The notes: generated by a model not told the origin, from the letters alone. A stretch of DNA of 64,000 nucleotides from Streptomyces sp. IMTB 2501 (GCF_001953885.1 NZ_MQUS01000029.1:12534-76533), one strand, 5' to 3'. Numbered from the stretch's first letter, positions 8,826-17,922 are shown. Program-made: numbers and translations.

Positions 8826-9912
8826 AGCATGGCGACAGCGAAGACAGCCCGATCCGATCGAGACCTCCCGTGGCCTGCTCGTCGCGGTCCTGCGGACCGG
8901 CAAGCGGCAGGTCTTCGCCATCAACCCGATGGCCGCGGCCCGCTACCGCGACCGGCACTCCGTCTCCCGCAAGAAGTCCGACCCCGGCGACGCCCTGGTC
9001 CTGGCGAACATCCTGCGGACCGACATGCACGCCCCCGGCCGCTGCCCAACGACTCCGACCTGGCCCGCGCCATCGCCGTCCTGGCCCGAACACAGCAGGA
9101 CGCGACCTGGAACCGGCAGCAGATGTCCAACCAGCTCAGGTCCCTGCTGCGCGAGTACTACCCCGTCGCTCTGGATGCCTTCGCCATGTGGACCAACGGC
9201 CTGTGCCGGCCCAAGGCCCGCGAGCTTCTCAGACTGGCGCCGACACCTGCCAAAGGCGCACGGCTGAGCCGAGCACAGATCAGTGCCGCCCTCAGGCGGT
9301 CCGGCCGCAAGCGCGGCATTGAAGCCGACACCGAGCGTCTCCGGGAAACGCTTCGAGGTGAGTGGGCCCGGCAGCTGCTGCTGGTCGAGGATGCACTTGG
9401 CAAGCAGATGCTGGCCCTCCTGGGCCAGCTGGAAGCTGCGTGCACCGCCGCCGACGACCTGGCCAAGGCGGTGGAAGAGGCGTTCCCTCAGCACCCGGAC
9501 GTTGACATCCCCTCAGCTTGCCCGGACTCGGCGCCCGGGTGCTGGCCGAGATCGGGTACGACCACACGCGCTTCGTCGACGCCCGGGGCCTCAAGGCGTA
9601 TGCGGGCGCCGCGCCGATCACCCGAGCCTCCGGCAAGAAGTCCAGCGTCACCTGCCGACGCGTGAAGAACGACCGGCTCAACCATGCCGGCTACCCGTGG
9701 GCCTTCGCCGCGCTGACCGCCTCACCCGGAGCAAGGGCCACTACCGCCGACGACGTGACAAGCACGGCGACTGGCACGCCTCCGCCCTGCGAAACCTGTT
9801 CAATCGCATGGTCGGCCAGCTCTACCACTGCCTGCAGCACGGCGATCGCTACGACGAAGCACAGGCCTTCCCGTCCCCGCCGAAATGCCTTGAGGCAATT
9901 GCCGCCGCATAA
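8826..9912 (+). pseudogene. IS110 family transposase, truncated and multiply frameshifted
   Basis: Pieces in order are IETSRGLLVAVLRTGKRQVF and NPMAAARYRDRHSVSRKKSD with PGDALVLANILRTD (RuvC-like DEDD domain). A different frame gives LARTQQDATWNRQQMSNQLR through to LEAACTAADDLAKAVEEAF. Another gives LGARVLAEIGYDHTRFVDAR with KAYAGAAPITRASGKK (the serine-containing Tnp_20 domain). A last frame gives GDWHASALRNLFNRMVGQLY up to TAA 9910-9912. At least three frameshifts are present, and the first Asp region is cut off at the junction with the IS1182 remnant. Confidence 0.8.
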
Positions 9913-9923
9913 GTCCCCAGCTG

Positions 9924-10151
9924 TTACTCCGGGATGACCAAGCCGAACTCGCGCAGGCGGGGCAAGCAGACATCCAGGCAGGCCTCCACGGATACGGCGT
10001 CCGTGCGAACCAGGAGATCTTCGCGGAACGGAGCTCCGCTCGCCACGAATGTCCACGGCTTCACGCCCTCGCGCATGCGCTCGGCATCGGCCTTGAACAA
10101 CACCGTGACACCCTGCTCGGCCAGCGCTTCCATGACCCTCACCACGTCCAC
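9924..10151 (-). CDS. Small hypothetical protein
   Basis: This is a 75-residue frame with a GTG start preceded at good spacing by an AAGGGGG ribosome-binding site. It reads MDVVRVMEALAEQGVTVLFK, then GVKPWTFVASGAP and EDLLVRTDAVSVEACLDVCL. Third positions are G/C-rich, so it looks coding. Its stop lies 12 bp from the end of the IS110 remnant. No domain is recognised. It may be intact or a start-proximal fragment. Confidence 0.55.
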   Translation of the reverse strand: MDVVRVMEALAEQGVTVLFKADAERMREGVKPWTFVASGAPFREDLLVRTDAVSVEACLDVCLPRLREFGLVIPE

Positions 10152-10362
10152 CCGAGCCCCCTTGCGTCCCTAATCGCACAGGCAACAAAGCTACACGCCC
10201 ATCCCAGCAACCGACTTGACGGTTTGGGGGCGTGAGGCGTCTAACCCCGGGCTCCCTCAGAGTGCGGCGTGCTGCGCAACACTCCCGTCACCCAACGGGC
10301 GGAACCGCACAACCCCGTCCGCCACGCGCACTGACCGCGCCCGAGAACCGAGGAACCCCCTA

Positions 10363-10548
10363 ATGTCCCTGTCCGCACTCGTCCTTGCCCTCGTCACCAT
10401 CATCGTCACAGCCCTGGTCGCAGCCGGCGCCTTCCTCCCCGTCCACTACCGCCCCACCCTCGCAGCCCCCGCACAAGCCGCCCTCACCACACGCGGCGTC
10501 ATGACCGCCCTCACCACCGCCGCAGCAGCCCTCACCACCACCCGATGA
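10363..10548 (+). CDS. Small hypothetical membrane protein
   Basis: This is a 61-residue frame starting MSLSALVLALVTIIVTALVA, one clear N-terminal hydrophobic helix that may be a membrane anchor or signal. A Thr/Ala-rich C-terminus (ALTTAAAALTTTR) follows. A GAGG-containing segment lies about 8 nt upstream of the ATG. No family is recognised. It converges on a minus-strand gene, with a hairpin between them. Confidence 0.45.
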   Translation: MSLSALVLALVTIIVTALVAAGAFLPVHYRPTLAAPAQAALTTRGVMTALTTAAAALTTTR

Positions 10549-10635
10549 CCCCGCCCACCACCGGCCAAAACGCCGGCCCTCCCCCAGACGCAACACCCCC
10601 GCCCAGCCCCCAAACCCCCGCCACGGGAAATGACA

Positions 10636-10660
10636 CCCAGCTGGCCATCTGCCAGCTGGG
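10636..10660. terminator. Hairpin between convergent genes (probable bidirectional terminator)
   Basis: A perfect 10-bp inverted repeat, CCCAGCTGGC / GCCAGCTGGG, with a 5-nt loop lies between the converging genes ending at 10548 and 10776. No U-tract follows, as is usual for Streptomyces terminators. Confidence 0.6.
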
Positions 10661-10775
10661 GAAGCCCCCTGACCGGGGCCTCCTACGGGGCTGTACCGGG
10701 CGCCCGTGACGGACCCCGGAGCGGCCGGGTGGCGGGCCCACGGGTGAGGTTGGGGGTGCTGTGCTGAGGCAGTGC

Positions 10776-11354
10776 TCATCCCCAGGTCTCACCAATGACC
10801 AGGTCCGGGCCGAAATGCCGGGTGGCGATGGACGCGAGGGGCGGAAGCGGGCCGTCCTCACTCGCGAGTTTGAAGGTGTACACCAGGCATGTGCGCACCG
10901 GGTGCACCGGACCATGGGGCTTCCAGCCGTCGTTCGTCGACACGGGCCGGTTCTGCGGACGGGCCAGAGAGAAGGCGACGAGCATCGTGCGTTTGTCCTC
11001 GAACCGGAAGTAGTCGGCGACCGCCCGGTTGGAGAAGTCCAGATGCTGGAAGACGACCGCCACGTCCTCCTCCCCGTACGGTGCCCGCCCAAGGGCCGGC
11101 ACCACGTCGAGAACGGCGTCACCACGAGCCAGCAGACGGGCCCGCTCGTACGAGTCGCCCCACGGCGGCGGATCGTCGTCCCACAGGCCTTCGGGGTACT
11201 CCTCGGAACGCAGAACGGTACCGATCTCAGAGCCGTCCCAGCGGGCCTGCCCGCTGACACTCCCCCAGTTCAGACTCGCATTGACACACAACTCGCCCGC
11301 CAGCAGCAAGGTCGGCTCTGCCGGCGCGGTGAAGGCATCAGTCCATATCCCCAT
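10776..11354 (-). CDS. Hypothetical protein
   Basis: The protein has 192 residues, taken from the ATG at 11354 (MGIWTDAFTAPAEPTLLLAG). The longer upstream frame is Arg/Gly-rich and not protein-like. Visible blocks are SVSGQARWDGSEIGTVLRSE, a D/P-rich loop, VAVVFQHLDFSNRAVADYFR and a C-terminal half ending at HFGPDLVIGETWG. It has no signal peptide or membrane helix, so it is probably cytoplasmic and globular. Codon use is typical of the window. No family is recognised. Confidence 0.6.
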   Translation of the reverse strand: MGIWTDAFTAPAEPTLLLAGELCVNASLNWGSVSGQARWDGSEIGTVLRSEEYPEGLWDDDPPPWGDSYERARLLARGDAVLDVVPALGRAPYGEEDVAVVFQHLDFSNRAVADYFRFEDKRTMLVAFSLARPQNRPVSTNDGWKPHGPVHPVRTCLVYTFKLASEDGPLPPLASIATRHFGPDLVIGETWG

Positions 11355-11719
11355 GCCACGTGGTCTACAGGCAAACCACCAGAAACCGCTAACCACATCA
11401 GCGCGGCCGGCCATCGCACGCCGCCCGCCGGGCAAAGCAGGAACACCACTCGAAGAGGCCCGCCACTGACCGACACCCCACACACCCCGCCCGAACCGGA
11501 CGAGCCGTGACCGCCTTCGCCCCGAGCACCGGCACCAACAGGGCCGAACGGCTGCGGCAAGCCGCCGCGGCCTCCCTCCACCAGCCTCCAGCCAGGCCCG
11601 GCCCAAGCAGAGCGCGCCAACACGTCTGCAGAATCCTGATGCGGCGGAGTGCGACCCGTACAGCTCAGGAGCGGCCGGCCGGGCCGTGACCCTGGCGGGG
11701 TTTCCCAGTTGGATCGGGC
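11355..11719. other. 365-bp stretch without a convincing gene
   Basis: Only short Pro/Arg/Ala-rich frames are present. It lies between divergently transcribed genes and should hold promoters for both, but no clear -35/-10 pair was recognised. Confidence 0.4.
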
Positions 11720-11914
11720 ATGAAGAAGCGCAGCATCCTCGCCCTCGCCTCCCTGGCCACCGGATTCGCCGTGGCCGCCGTCACCCCGGCTCACGCGCAG
11801 CACAACGACGGCGCGGTCGGCGATCACACCGTCAAGAACACCGTGGACGCGGTCGACCATCTGGTCCACCGGAACGGCATCGCCACCGAAAACGCCTTTG
11901 GACAGGACGGCTGA
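11720..11914 (+). CDS. Small secreted protein
   Basis: This is a 64-residue frame. MKKRSILALASLATGFAVAA with VTPAHAQ is a textbook Sec signal with an AHA cleavage site near residue 26. The mature peptide would be about 38 residues: acidic and His/Asn-containing (DHTVKNTVDAVDHLVHRNGI). It resembles the many tiny exported proteins of streptomycetes but has no recognised chaplin or rodlin signature. The role is unknown. Confidence 0.6.
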   Translation: MKKRSILALASLATGFAVAAVTPAHAQHNDGAVGDHTVKNTVDAVDHLVHRNGIATENAFGQDG

Positions 11915-11926
11915 GCCGCCGTACGC

Positions 11927-12150
11927 GATCGGCGCGCTGCCGGGACTGCCCGCCGACACCGCCCAGCGCACCCTGAGCCGCCACACGTGGACACGGGCCG
12001 GGTGCCCGCTGCTCTTCGGGTCGGGGCCGGCCGTCTGGGCGAGCCGCTGCCAGGTGTCGGTGGTAACCCCAGCAAGGACGACGGTGGCGAACAGCTCGTG
12101 GCCTTGGCAGCCCGAGCGGAGCTTGAGATTCAACGTCGCTGGATGTGACG
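11927..12150 (-). pseudogene. Possible coding remnant of unknown family
   Basis: A minus-strand frame without its own good start reads NLKLRSGCQGHELFATVVLA, GVTTDTWQRLAQTAGPDPKS and ARVHVWRLRVRWAVS. Nearly every codon ends in G or C, and the composition is protein-like, unlike the Arg/Pro-rich alternative frames. It overlaps the end of the secreted-protein gene slightly downstream and has no clear termini. It could be a decayed gene; no family is recognised. The rest of 11915-12552 shows nothing convincing. Confidence 0.3.
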
Positions 12151-12552
12151 CGATACAGGTGGTCGGACGCAGCCAAGCCCGGGACCGCACATTGTCGTGT
12201 AGTCCCGACGGCTGACCTCACCACCTCGATCAGCCGTGGGCTTCCAACTGCTCTGCATTGGCTGCCAGGTCTTCTTCCGACACAACGCCGTTGCGGCAGG
12301 CGATCTCTGCGTCGATCGCCCCACGGGCAGAGTTTTCCGGGGCGACTGCGATCCAGATGTCCGAGCTGCCGGGTCCCCACCTGTCCGAAGCTAAAGCTGC
12401 TCAATCTGGCGCTGGAGGCGAGCGTGGGCGGCAACGGCATCTGCGTCGTCGGTCGCCGATGACGGCTGGTCCGGCACACGTAACTGCAACCACCATGTGG
12501 CGTTGGACAGATCACAAAGAAGATGACCGTCTCATCGAACAGGAGCATCACA

Positions 12553-12843
12553 GTGATCATGAAGGTTCTGGCCGGCGCGGCTTTCGCGATTGCCGCAACG
12601 ACGGCCGTCGCCGTACCCGCATCGGCGACGGACTTCGCAACCCGCAGCGGCGACACCTCCCTCATGGGCGAGGTAGGCGGCATCCTCAACAACCATGGCG
12701 CTCCGCTCGGCAACATCGACGGCCGCTGCCTGGTGCCGCTACCGGAAGGTGAGGGCATCGGAGGGCACGGGCTCGGCTCCCTCATGAACGAGTGCAACAT
12801 CGCGCCCGTCGACCAGTACCAGGCACCGCAGAAACTGCTCTGA
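12553..12843 (+). CDS. Small secreted protein
   Basis: The start is taken as GTG 12553 because AGGAG at 12541-12545 lies 7 nt upstream; ATG 12559 is two codons later. The 96-residue product has a signal peptide, MKVLAGAAFAIAATTAVAVP with cleavage near ASA-TD. Its mature region has a glycine-rich, small-residue pattern (LMGEVGGILNNHGAPLGNID, EGIGGHGLGS) and two cysteines that may form one disulphide. A surface or aerial-hypha-associated protein is possible, but no chaplin or rodlin motif is seen. Confidence 0.65.
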   Translation: MIMKVLAGAAFAIAATTAVAVPASATDFATRSGDTSLMGEVGGILNNHGAPLGNIDGRCLVPLPEGEGIGGHGLGSLMNECNIAPVDQYQAPQKLL

Positions 12844-13126
12844 CAGCACCACCGAGGGGTAACGCTCCCACGCCGGCACCGCGGAACCGCCAAGGACGCA
12901 CGCAGTTTGAGCAGGCCGCGACGGAGGTACGGACGGGACCGGGCCGGGCCCTGTAACCCGAACGGCGGAGCGCGCAGACGCGCCGGGTCGTTGCCGATGA
13001 CACGTCCGTGCGCTCTCAAGATCCCCCCGGCGCGCCCTCATGATTCCGGGGCGGGGGCAGCGGGCGGGGCATGCTCTGTGCCGGATGGCCGGTCGTCGGC
13101 CGGTGTCCGCCGAGCAAAGGGATCCC

Positions 13127-13483
13127 ATGCGTCTACGCCATACTCTCGGTGCCGCCCTCGGCGCCGTCGCTCTTGTTGCCACCTTGCCGGCCTCCGCGAA
13201 CGCCGCCACCGGCGACTTCTCCTACAAGTACGTCGGCCTCGACGGCACGGTGCAGTCGGTCACCCTGCACGACCCACCGAGCCCCGGCTGCATCACCCTG
13301 CCGGAGGTCGCGGACCCGGGCTCCTCCGAGCCGGCGTTCGCCCCGCACAACGACACCGACACGTGGGTGATGGTGTTCACCGAGCCGGACTGCACGGGCA
13401 ACTCCTGGACGTTGCGCCCCCATGGACAACCTGCCACGGACCGGCTCAAGTTGCGTTCGGTGTTCCTGACCGACCGCCACTGA
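13127..13483 (+). CDS. Small secreted protein
   Basis: The ATG at 13127 follows an AAAGGGA ribosome-binding site and begins a clean signal, MRLRHTLGAALGAVALVATL with PASANA-A as the cleavage site. The 118-residue product has a mature part of about 90 residues with two cysteines (PGCITLPEV and EPDCTGNSW), probably disulphide-bonded, and a beta-rich pattern (FSYKYVGLDGTVQSVTLHDP). It resembles small secreted beta-sandwich proteins of streptomycetes. No enzymatic motif is seen. Confidence 0.7.
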   Translation: MRLRHTLGAALGAVALVATLPASANAATGDFSYKYVGLDGTVQSVTLHDPPSPGCITLPEVADPGSSEPAFAPHNDTDTWVMVFTEPDCTGNSWTLRPHGQPATDRLKLRSVFLTDRH

Positions 13484-13761
13484 AAACGCATGTCGCCCGT
13501 CCCCCTCCACGGAGGTGGCATCACTGGCGGTGATCGAACGCCGAAACAATAGCGCGCAGACCAACCCGGCAGGTCGCACTGGGGGCACTGGAAGGCTGTA
13601 CGGGCTCGGGATGGATCTTGAGGGGCTGTAGCCGAGCTGTCGTACGTGGACGCTGTACACGAGCGACAACGGCGTCCGTAGCCGGACTGTGTGACGGCCG
13701 GGTTCGAGCATGTGGCGCCGATGCGGCCGTTTCGCTGCCCGCGGGCTGAAAGGCCCACCGG

Positions 13762-13989
13762 TCAGGCGACCTTCTGACGCTGTGGCGTCTTGCGCATCTT
13801 CACCCCGCCGACGATGAGCGCCAGCCCCACGGCCACGATGCCGAGGCAAGCGGTGCACGGAAGGTCGACCACTTTGTGCATCCAGCCCCACTCCGTACCG
13901 AAGAGGGTTTGCGAAGCGAAGCTGACAAGCCCCTGGGCTCCTACGACGTAGCCGATGCTTTCGGCGGTGTATCCGATGGTGGTTCGCAC
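13762..13989 (-). CDS. Small hypothetical membrane protein
   Basis: This is a 75-residue frame with a GTG start. The N-terminal half is MRTTIGYTAESIGYVVGAQG. A CTAC cysteine pair (residues about 45-48) leads into a clear transmembrane helix, LGIVAVGLALIVGGV, followed by a basic tail (KMRKTPQRQKVA), so the C-terminus is probably cytoplasmic. No family is recognised. The CxxC next to the helix could bind metal or form a disulphide. Confidence 0.5.
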   Translation of the reverse strand: MRTTIGYTAESIGYVVGAQGLVSFASQTLFGTEWGWMHKVVDLPCTACLGIVAVGLALIVGGVKMRKTPQRQKVA

Positions 13990-14600
13990 GGGTCAAGTCT
14001 TCCGCGGCGGTGCCGCAAGACCGTCCTCCACAGGGCCGAAAACGAAGTAGGCCAAAGGATGCAGTCGCGTGCGGTTCCAGTCCTCCTGGCCAAGTTCCAA
14101 CTGCCGTGTCACGGCTCAACCAACCCAGCCCGCCCAGGTCACCGGCTTCCGGCCGACTACTTTCGCGGAAACAGGCCACCGGCCAATACCCATTGCTCCG
14201 GCCGGAGTTGGGAGAGGATGAAGGGCCATGGGACGAGCCTCTCGACGACGTACAGAACACCGCAACGCACCACGGCCGGCACCGGAACCCTACTCCGCCC
14301 CCGCCGGCGTGCCGCTGCAGCGATGGCTCGGTCTAGGGGGCAGAAAGTGCCGTCGGGCACAACCAGGCCCGGTCACACCCTCCAGGGGCGTCAGTCCTCG
14401 TCCGGCTGCGAAATCGTCATGACCGGCTCCTCGTTGTCTCCAGGCCCTATTCAGGCAACGAGCTGGACGCGGCGAGGCCGGCGGGCCTTGCCGCCCCGCG
14501 GGACCCGAGACAACTCGACCGTGACACTGCTACCCCCGCCCCGGCTGCGCCGGATGGCGAAGCGGGTCATGTTCAGGACGTCCCACAGACGGCCCCGCTG
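13990..14600. other. 611-bp stretch without a convincing full gene
   Basis: On the minus strand at 14458-14571 a 37-residue frame beginning MTRFAIRRSRGGGSSVTVEL and ending RRVQLVA looks protein-like and may be a fragment. The remainder shows only Arg/Pro-rich shadow frames. Confidence 0.35.
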
Positions 14601-14890
14601 TCATGTGGTCGAGCCGGAGTGATGTGCCGGTGGGCCGGTGAAAAGGGGCATGCCCAGGTCGACCAGCTGGGGGCGGCCGTCGGAGGTCCGGTTGAGGCTG
14701 GTGAGCTTGGCCATGGCGGCGTTGAGGCTGACCTGGAGTCCTTCGACCTCGCCGAGCCAGCCGTTGGCACGGGCCTCGGTGATGCGCTCACGGAGGTTGC
14801 GAATGATCTCGATGAGGCGGGGCCGCTGCTGCGGATCGAGCTGGAGCACAGGACAACCGAGCCTTTCCCTGTCAAGTCCATGTGTTCAGC
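14601..14890 (-). pseudogene. C-terminal fragment of an actinobacterial integrase/transposon protein
   Basis: The frame reads VLQLDPQQRPRLIEIIRNLR, ERITEARANGWLGEVEGLQV, SLNAAMAKLTSLNR and a final VDLGMPLFTG. This helical segment is the usual C-terminal extension of actinobacterial site-specific integrases or transposon-encoded recombinases. The catalytic part is absent. Together with the integrase tail at 1.3-1.7 kb it points to repeated visits by such elements. Confidence 0.5.
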
Positions 14891-14976
14891 ACTTGCGCTC
14901 CTCTGTGTGGTGGCGTGCAGTGGTAGCCGTCGAAGGAGTGAGACGGCCGCCCAACGGTTCGGGCGAGCCGCTCCCG

Positions 14977-15243
14977 TCAGGTAGACTGTGCCTCGTTCAC
15001 CGGGGCGATGTAGGCCGCTTCGATGGAATTGATGAACCTGTGGTGGGCGACTCTCAGTTCTCCGCTGATTTCCCATCCACCCAGATTCTTGGAAGCGGCC
15101 CGCAGTTCTCGAATTCCTGGGGTGGTCGTTCTGTCAACGGAGCTCCAGGAGATGGCCGTAGAGACCTGCCGACTCGGCGAAGCGACCGTGCTGAAGGGAT
15201 TCTTCGGCAGCAGGGCTTGTTCAAGTTCTTGAAGGATTCAAGT
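14977..15243 (-). pseudogene. Truncated gene fragment of unknown family
   Basis: An uninterrupted minus-strand frame with no start codon reads ILQELEQALLPKNPFSTVAS, RQVSTAISWSSVDRTTTPGI, RELRAASKNLGGWEISGELR and VAHHRFINSIEAAYIAPVNE, with a stop at 14977-14979. Composition and codon use are convincingly coding. An in-frame stop directly precedes it, and an ISAs1-type tail begins next to it, so the 5' part of the gene was probably removed by IS activity. The family is not recognised. Confidence 0.45.
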
Positions 15244-15372
15244 TGTAGGTGATGCCCAGGATTGGGATGGCTCGCGCGGGTTCAGCAGCGATTTCCCTGA
15301 TGGTCTTGGCGATGTTCCGGTGCGGAGGGTTTTGAGGGCGCCGATGGCGAGGTTGCGGAGCGTGGCCATGGG
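15244..15372 (-). pseudogene. ISAs1 family transposase, C-terminal tail
   Basis: Two minus-strand frames give ATLRNLAIGALKTL and then RNIAKTIREIAAEPARAIPI with LGIT. This is the C-terminal end of actinobacterial ISAs1-type transposases. One frameshift separates the two pieces. Everything upstream of the tail is missing; IS256-type sequence on the other strand follows immediately. Confidence 0.5.
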
Positions 15373-15374
15373 AC

Positions 15375-15830
15375 GCCGAGGACCGCGAGCATGCCGTGAA
15401 GGCGATCGCGGCGTTCGAGAAGACGTACGGCGCGAAGTTCCCCAAGGCCGTCAAGAAGATCACAGACGACGTGGACGAGCCGCTGGCCTTCTACGACTTC
15501 CCCGCCGAGCACTGGATCCACTTGCACACCACGAACCCGATTGAGTCGATTTTCGCCACTGTCCGGCTGCGGACCAAGGTCACCCGGGGCGCTGGCAGCG
15601 CGGCCACCGCCCTGGCCATGGTCTTCAAGCTCGTCGAGTCCGCCCAGCAGCGGTGGCGGGCCGTGAACGTACCCCACCTCGTCGCCCTGGTCCGTGCCGG
15701 AGCCCGCTTCGAGCGCGGCCACCTCGTCGAACGCTCCGAGGGCCACGCGGCCCGAACGACCGCAATTGATCCACGGGGCATGACTCCTGCCCCTCAGCCC
15801 GGCAGCAGGCCGGGCGCGTCGGGCCGATGA
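15375..15830 (+). pseudogene. IS256 family transposase, C-terminal fragment
   Basis: The frame begins abruptly at DREHAVKAIAAFEKTYGAKF, then KAVKKITDDVDEPLAFYDFP, AEHWIHLHTTNPIESIFATV and RLRTKVTRGAGSAATALAMV. This is the classic IS256 mutator-type end, with the Asn-Pro-Ile-Glu-Ser block holding the last catalytic Glu. About two thirds of the transposase (first Asp residues) is missing, so it is inactive. Confidence 0.8.
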
Positions 15831-15930
15831 GTTTGCCGGTTACCTGAAGTCTTCCTCGTGATAAGCCCGCCCCGTCGGCGGATCAGGAAACGCCGGATCC
15901 CGGTGTCATGGAGGAGAGAGGGAGGACAGG

Positions 15931-16515
15931 ATGAACAATCCGATTCGGCTGTACATGTCGATGTCACTCGACGGCTATATCGCCGGCCCGGACGATCGGC
16001 CGGGGCAGGAGCTCGGACGCGACGGTGGACGGCTCTTCAACTGGCTCGACGACCGGGAGTCCGACGGTCCGAGCGGCCAGGTCTACCGCGAAGCGCTGGC
16101 GACCGGCGCGGTGATCTCCGGCCGTCGGACCTTCGAACTCGCCGGGCGCTGGCAGGGCGATCACCACGACGGCGTGCCGATCTTCGTACTCACCCACCAG
16201 GTGGATGACGGGGACGTGCCACCCGGCCACGCGCGTTTCGTCACCGATGTCGAGGACTGCGCCCGTCAGGCTCGCTCAGCCGCAGGGGACCGGCCGGTCA
16301 TGGTCCATGGGGCGGGGGCCGCCCAAGCACTTCTCCGCGCCGGGCAGATGGACGAGATGGAGATCCACCTGGTTCCGGTCCTCCTCGGGGACGGTCGACG
16401 GCTGTTCGAACACCTGGGTACCGATCACATCGAACTCGACCTCGTCCGACGCCTCGAGGATCGAGACGTTACGCATCTCCGCTACCGGGTGCATCGCCCC
16501 GAGGAGGCCGCGTGA
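15931..16515 (+). CDS. Dihydrofolate reductase family protein (RibD C-terminal domain type)
   Basis: This 194-residue protein begins MNNPIRLYMSMSLDGYIAGP, the standard opening of RibD_C/DHFR-like reductases. VISGRRTFELAGRW and PVMVHGAGAAQALLRAGQMD are the nucleotide-binding segments, and EMEIHLVPVLLGDGRRLFEH follows. A strong purine-rich RBS (gagggaggacagg) precedes the ATG. Such stand-alone proteins are probably NAD(P)H-dependent reductases of unknown substrate. Its stop overlaps the next gene's GTG by 4 nt, so the two are translationally coupled. Confidence 0.88.
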   Translation: MNNPIRLYMSMSLDGYIAGPDDRPGQELGRDGGRLFNWLDDRESDGPSGQVYREALATGAVISGRRTFELAGRWQGDHHDGVPIFVLTHQVDDGDVPPGHARFVTDVEDCARQARSAAGDRPVMVHGAGAAQALLRAGQMDEMEIHLVPVLLGDGRRLFEHLGTDHIELDLVRRLEDRDVTHLRYRVHRPEEAA

Positions 16516-16925
16516 AGACGCTCTTCGTCTCCTACCGCGTCACCGACCTGGACCGCTCGCTCGGTTTCTACACCGCCTTGGGCTACGTCGAACTGGGCAG
16601 GGTCGAGGGCGGCGACAGGGCTCGCCTCGTGATCCTCAAGTTCCCCGACGAACCGGCGGCCTCGCTCGAACTGGTCCACCGCCCCGGCGACGGACCGGTC
16701 GACGTGGGCAGCGGTTTCGACCACCTCGCGATCCAGGTGGAAACGCTGGCCACCACCCTGGCGACGCTGACCGAAGCCGGCCTGGAGCCGGAGCCTGTCC
16801 AGTATCCGGGCGGCCCTCACGGCCCGAAGACATCGTGGCTCACGGACCCGGATGGTTACCGGATCGAGTTGGTGGAGTGGCCGTCCGGACATCCCGACGG
16901 CATCACCGCAACAGACTTCTCCTGA
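16512..16925 (+). CDS. VOC family (glyoxalase/bleomycin-resistance-type) protein
   Basis: The 137-residue product starts at a GTG overlapping the upstream stop (GTGA). It has two betaalphabetabetabeta modules: LFVSYRVTDLDRSLGFYTAL with GYVELGRV, and FDHLAIQVETLATTLATLTE ending in TSWLTDPDGYRIELVEWP. His in FDHLAIQV and Glu in IELVEW occupy usual metal-ligand positions. It could be a glyoxalase, a dioxygenase-like enzyme or a drug-binding protein. Co-transcription with the DHFR-like reductase suggests they serve one process. Confidence 0.88.
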   Translation: MKTLFVSYRVTDLDRSLGFYTALGYVELGRVEGGDRARLVILKFPDEPAASLELVHRPGDGPVDVGSGFDHLAIQVETLATTLATLTEAGLEPEPVQYPGGPHGPKTSWLTDPDGYRIELVEWPSGHPDGITATDFS

Positions 16926-17071
16926 GGGGGTCACGATGAGCGGAGTGACCAGGCCTCCCTCGGTGCGGCCGTGGCACAACGCGGGGCAGCATTGCCACCC
17001 CATCCACAGGTCTTGACGATTACTCCGTCTGTATCCACAACACGCCATCAACCGCACTCGAGGAGAGCACC

Positions 17072-17650
17072 ATGACCGCTGTCTACACCTGGGACGTCTT
17101 TTCCACCCTCGACGGCTACGGCTCCTACGGCCCCGACGGCGACTGGGGCGGCTACTGGGGAAAACAGGGCCCTGAGTTCCTTGACAACCGCCTTGCCGTG
17201 ATCAGCAAAGAGCAGCGGATGGTTCTCGGGGCAAACACCTTTCGGCAGTTCGTGGAGCTGCTAGGCCCGATCCCAGAGGCCGACCTCGACCCGGTGAACT
17301 CCCGGATGCGAAGCATGCCGACAACGGTGGTGTCGACGACGCTCGCAGGACCCTTCGCATGGCCGGACGTGACCGTCATGGCTGGCGACGCCGTCGACGT
17401 CGTCGCCCGGCTCAAGGAGGAGTCCGAGGTGCCGTTGCGCTCGCACGGCAGCCTGTCGTTGAACCGGGCGCTGATGGCCGCAGGGCTCGTCGACCGCGTT
17501 CAGGTGACGATCTTCCCTGTGATCAGCGGTCAGACTGGGACCGACCCGATCTTCGAGGGCGCGGCCGACTTCGACCTTGAGCTGATCGAGAGCCGGATGT
17601 TCGACGGCCACACCCAAGAGCTCATCTACCGGCCCACCCTGCACCGCTGA
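17072..17650 (+). CDS. Dihydrofolate reductase family protein (RibD C-terminal domain type)
   Basis: The 192-residue protein starts MTAVYTWDVFSTLDGYGSYG after a GAGGAGAG ribosome-binding site. MVLGANTFRQFVELLGP, TTVVSTTLAGPF and PLRSHGSLSLNRALMAAGLV mark the RibD_C fold, and VQVTIFPVISGQTGTDPIFE is the C-terminal strand block. It is a distant paralogue of the gene at 15931 and more divergent in the N-terminal loop. A reductase of unknown substrate is likely. It has its own RBS and about 150 bp of upstream DNA, so it may be transcribed separately. Confidence 0.85.
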   Translation: MTAVYTWDVFSTLDGYGSYGPDGDWGGYWGKQGPEFLDNRLAVISKEQRMVLGANTFRQFVELLGPIPEADLDPVNSRMRSMPTTVVSTTLAGPFAWPDVTVMAGDAVDVVARLKEESEVPLRSHGSLSLNRALMAAGLVDRVQVTIFPVISGQTGTDPIFEGAADFDLELIESRMFDGHTQELIYRPTLHR

Positions 17651-17922
17651 ACACAGCTGTGCACTGCACCAGGTCCAGCAGCCGAACCTGACCTGGAGGC
17701 TCTCCCGCGGGCCGACATGCCGCACCTATCAGGAACTTGAACACGCCCTGGGCCGCCGGGGCCCCTCGCGGTGGCTGTCTGCCTGGACACGCACCTCGGA
17801 GTACTCGGCCGTGCTCCCACTCGGGACGCAACGACGCGGTCTTCTCCAGCAGCACAGCACGCAGGCCACGACGCGCCCCATCGCTGAACGGCCCGGCCGG
17901 CGCTGCTGGATAGGCTCGGGGC

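Noticed and set aside
11507..11689. A 60-codon plus-strand gene
   Set aside because: It is Arg/Ala/Pro-rich with no RBS and no protein-like pattern.
11832..13019. A 395-codon minus-strand frame
   Set aside because: It is opposite two signal-peptide genes and is Arg/Pro-rich with no protein-like pattern apart from the part listed separately in another frame.
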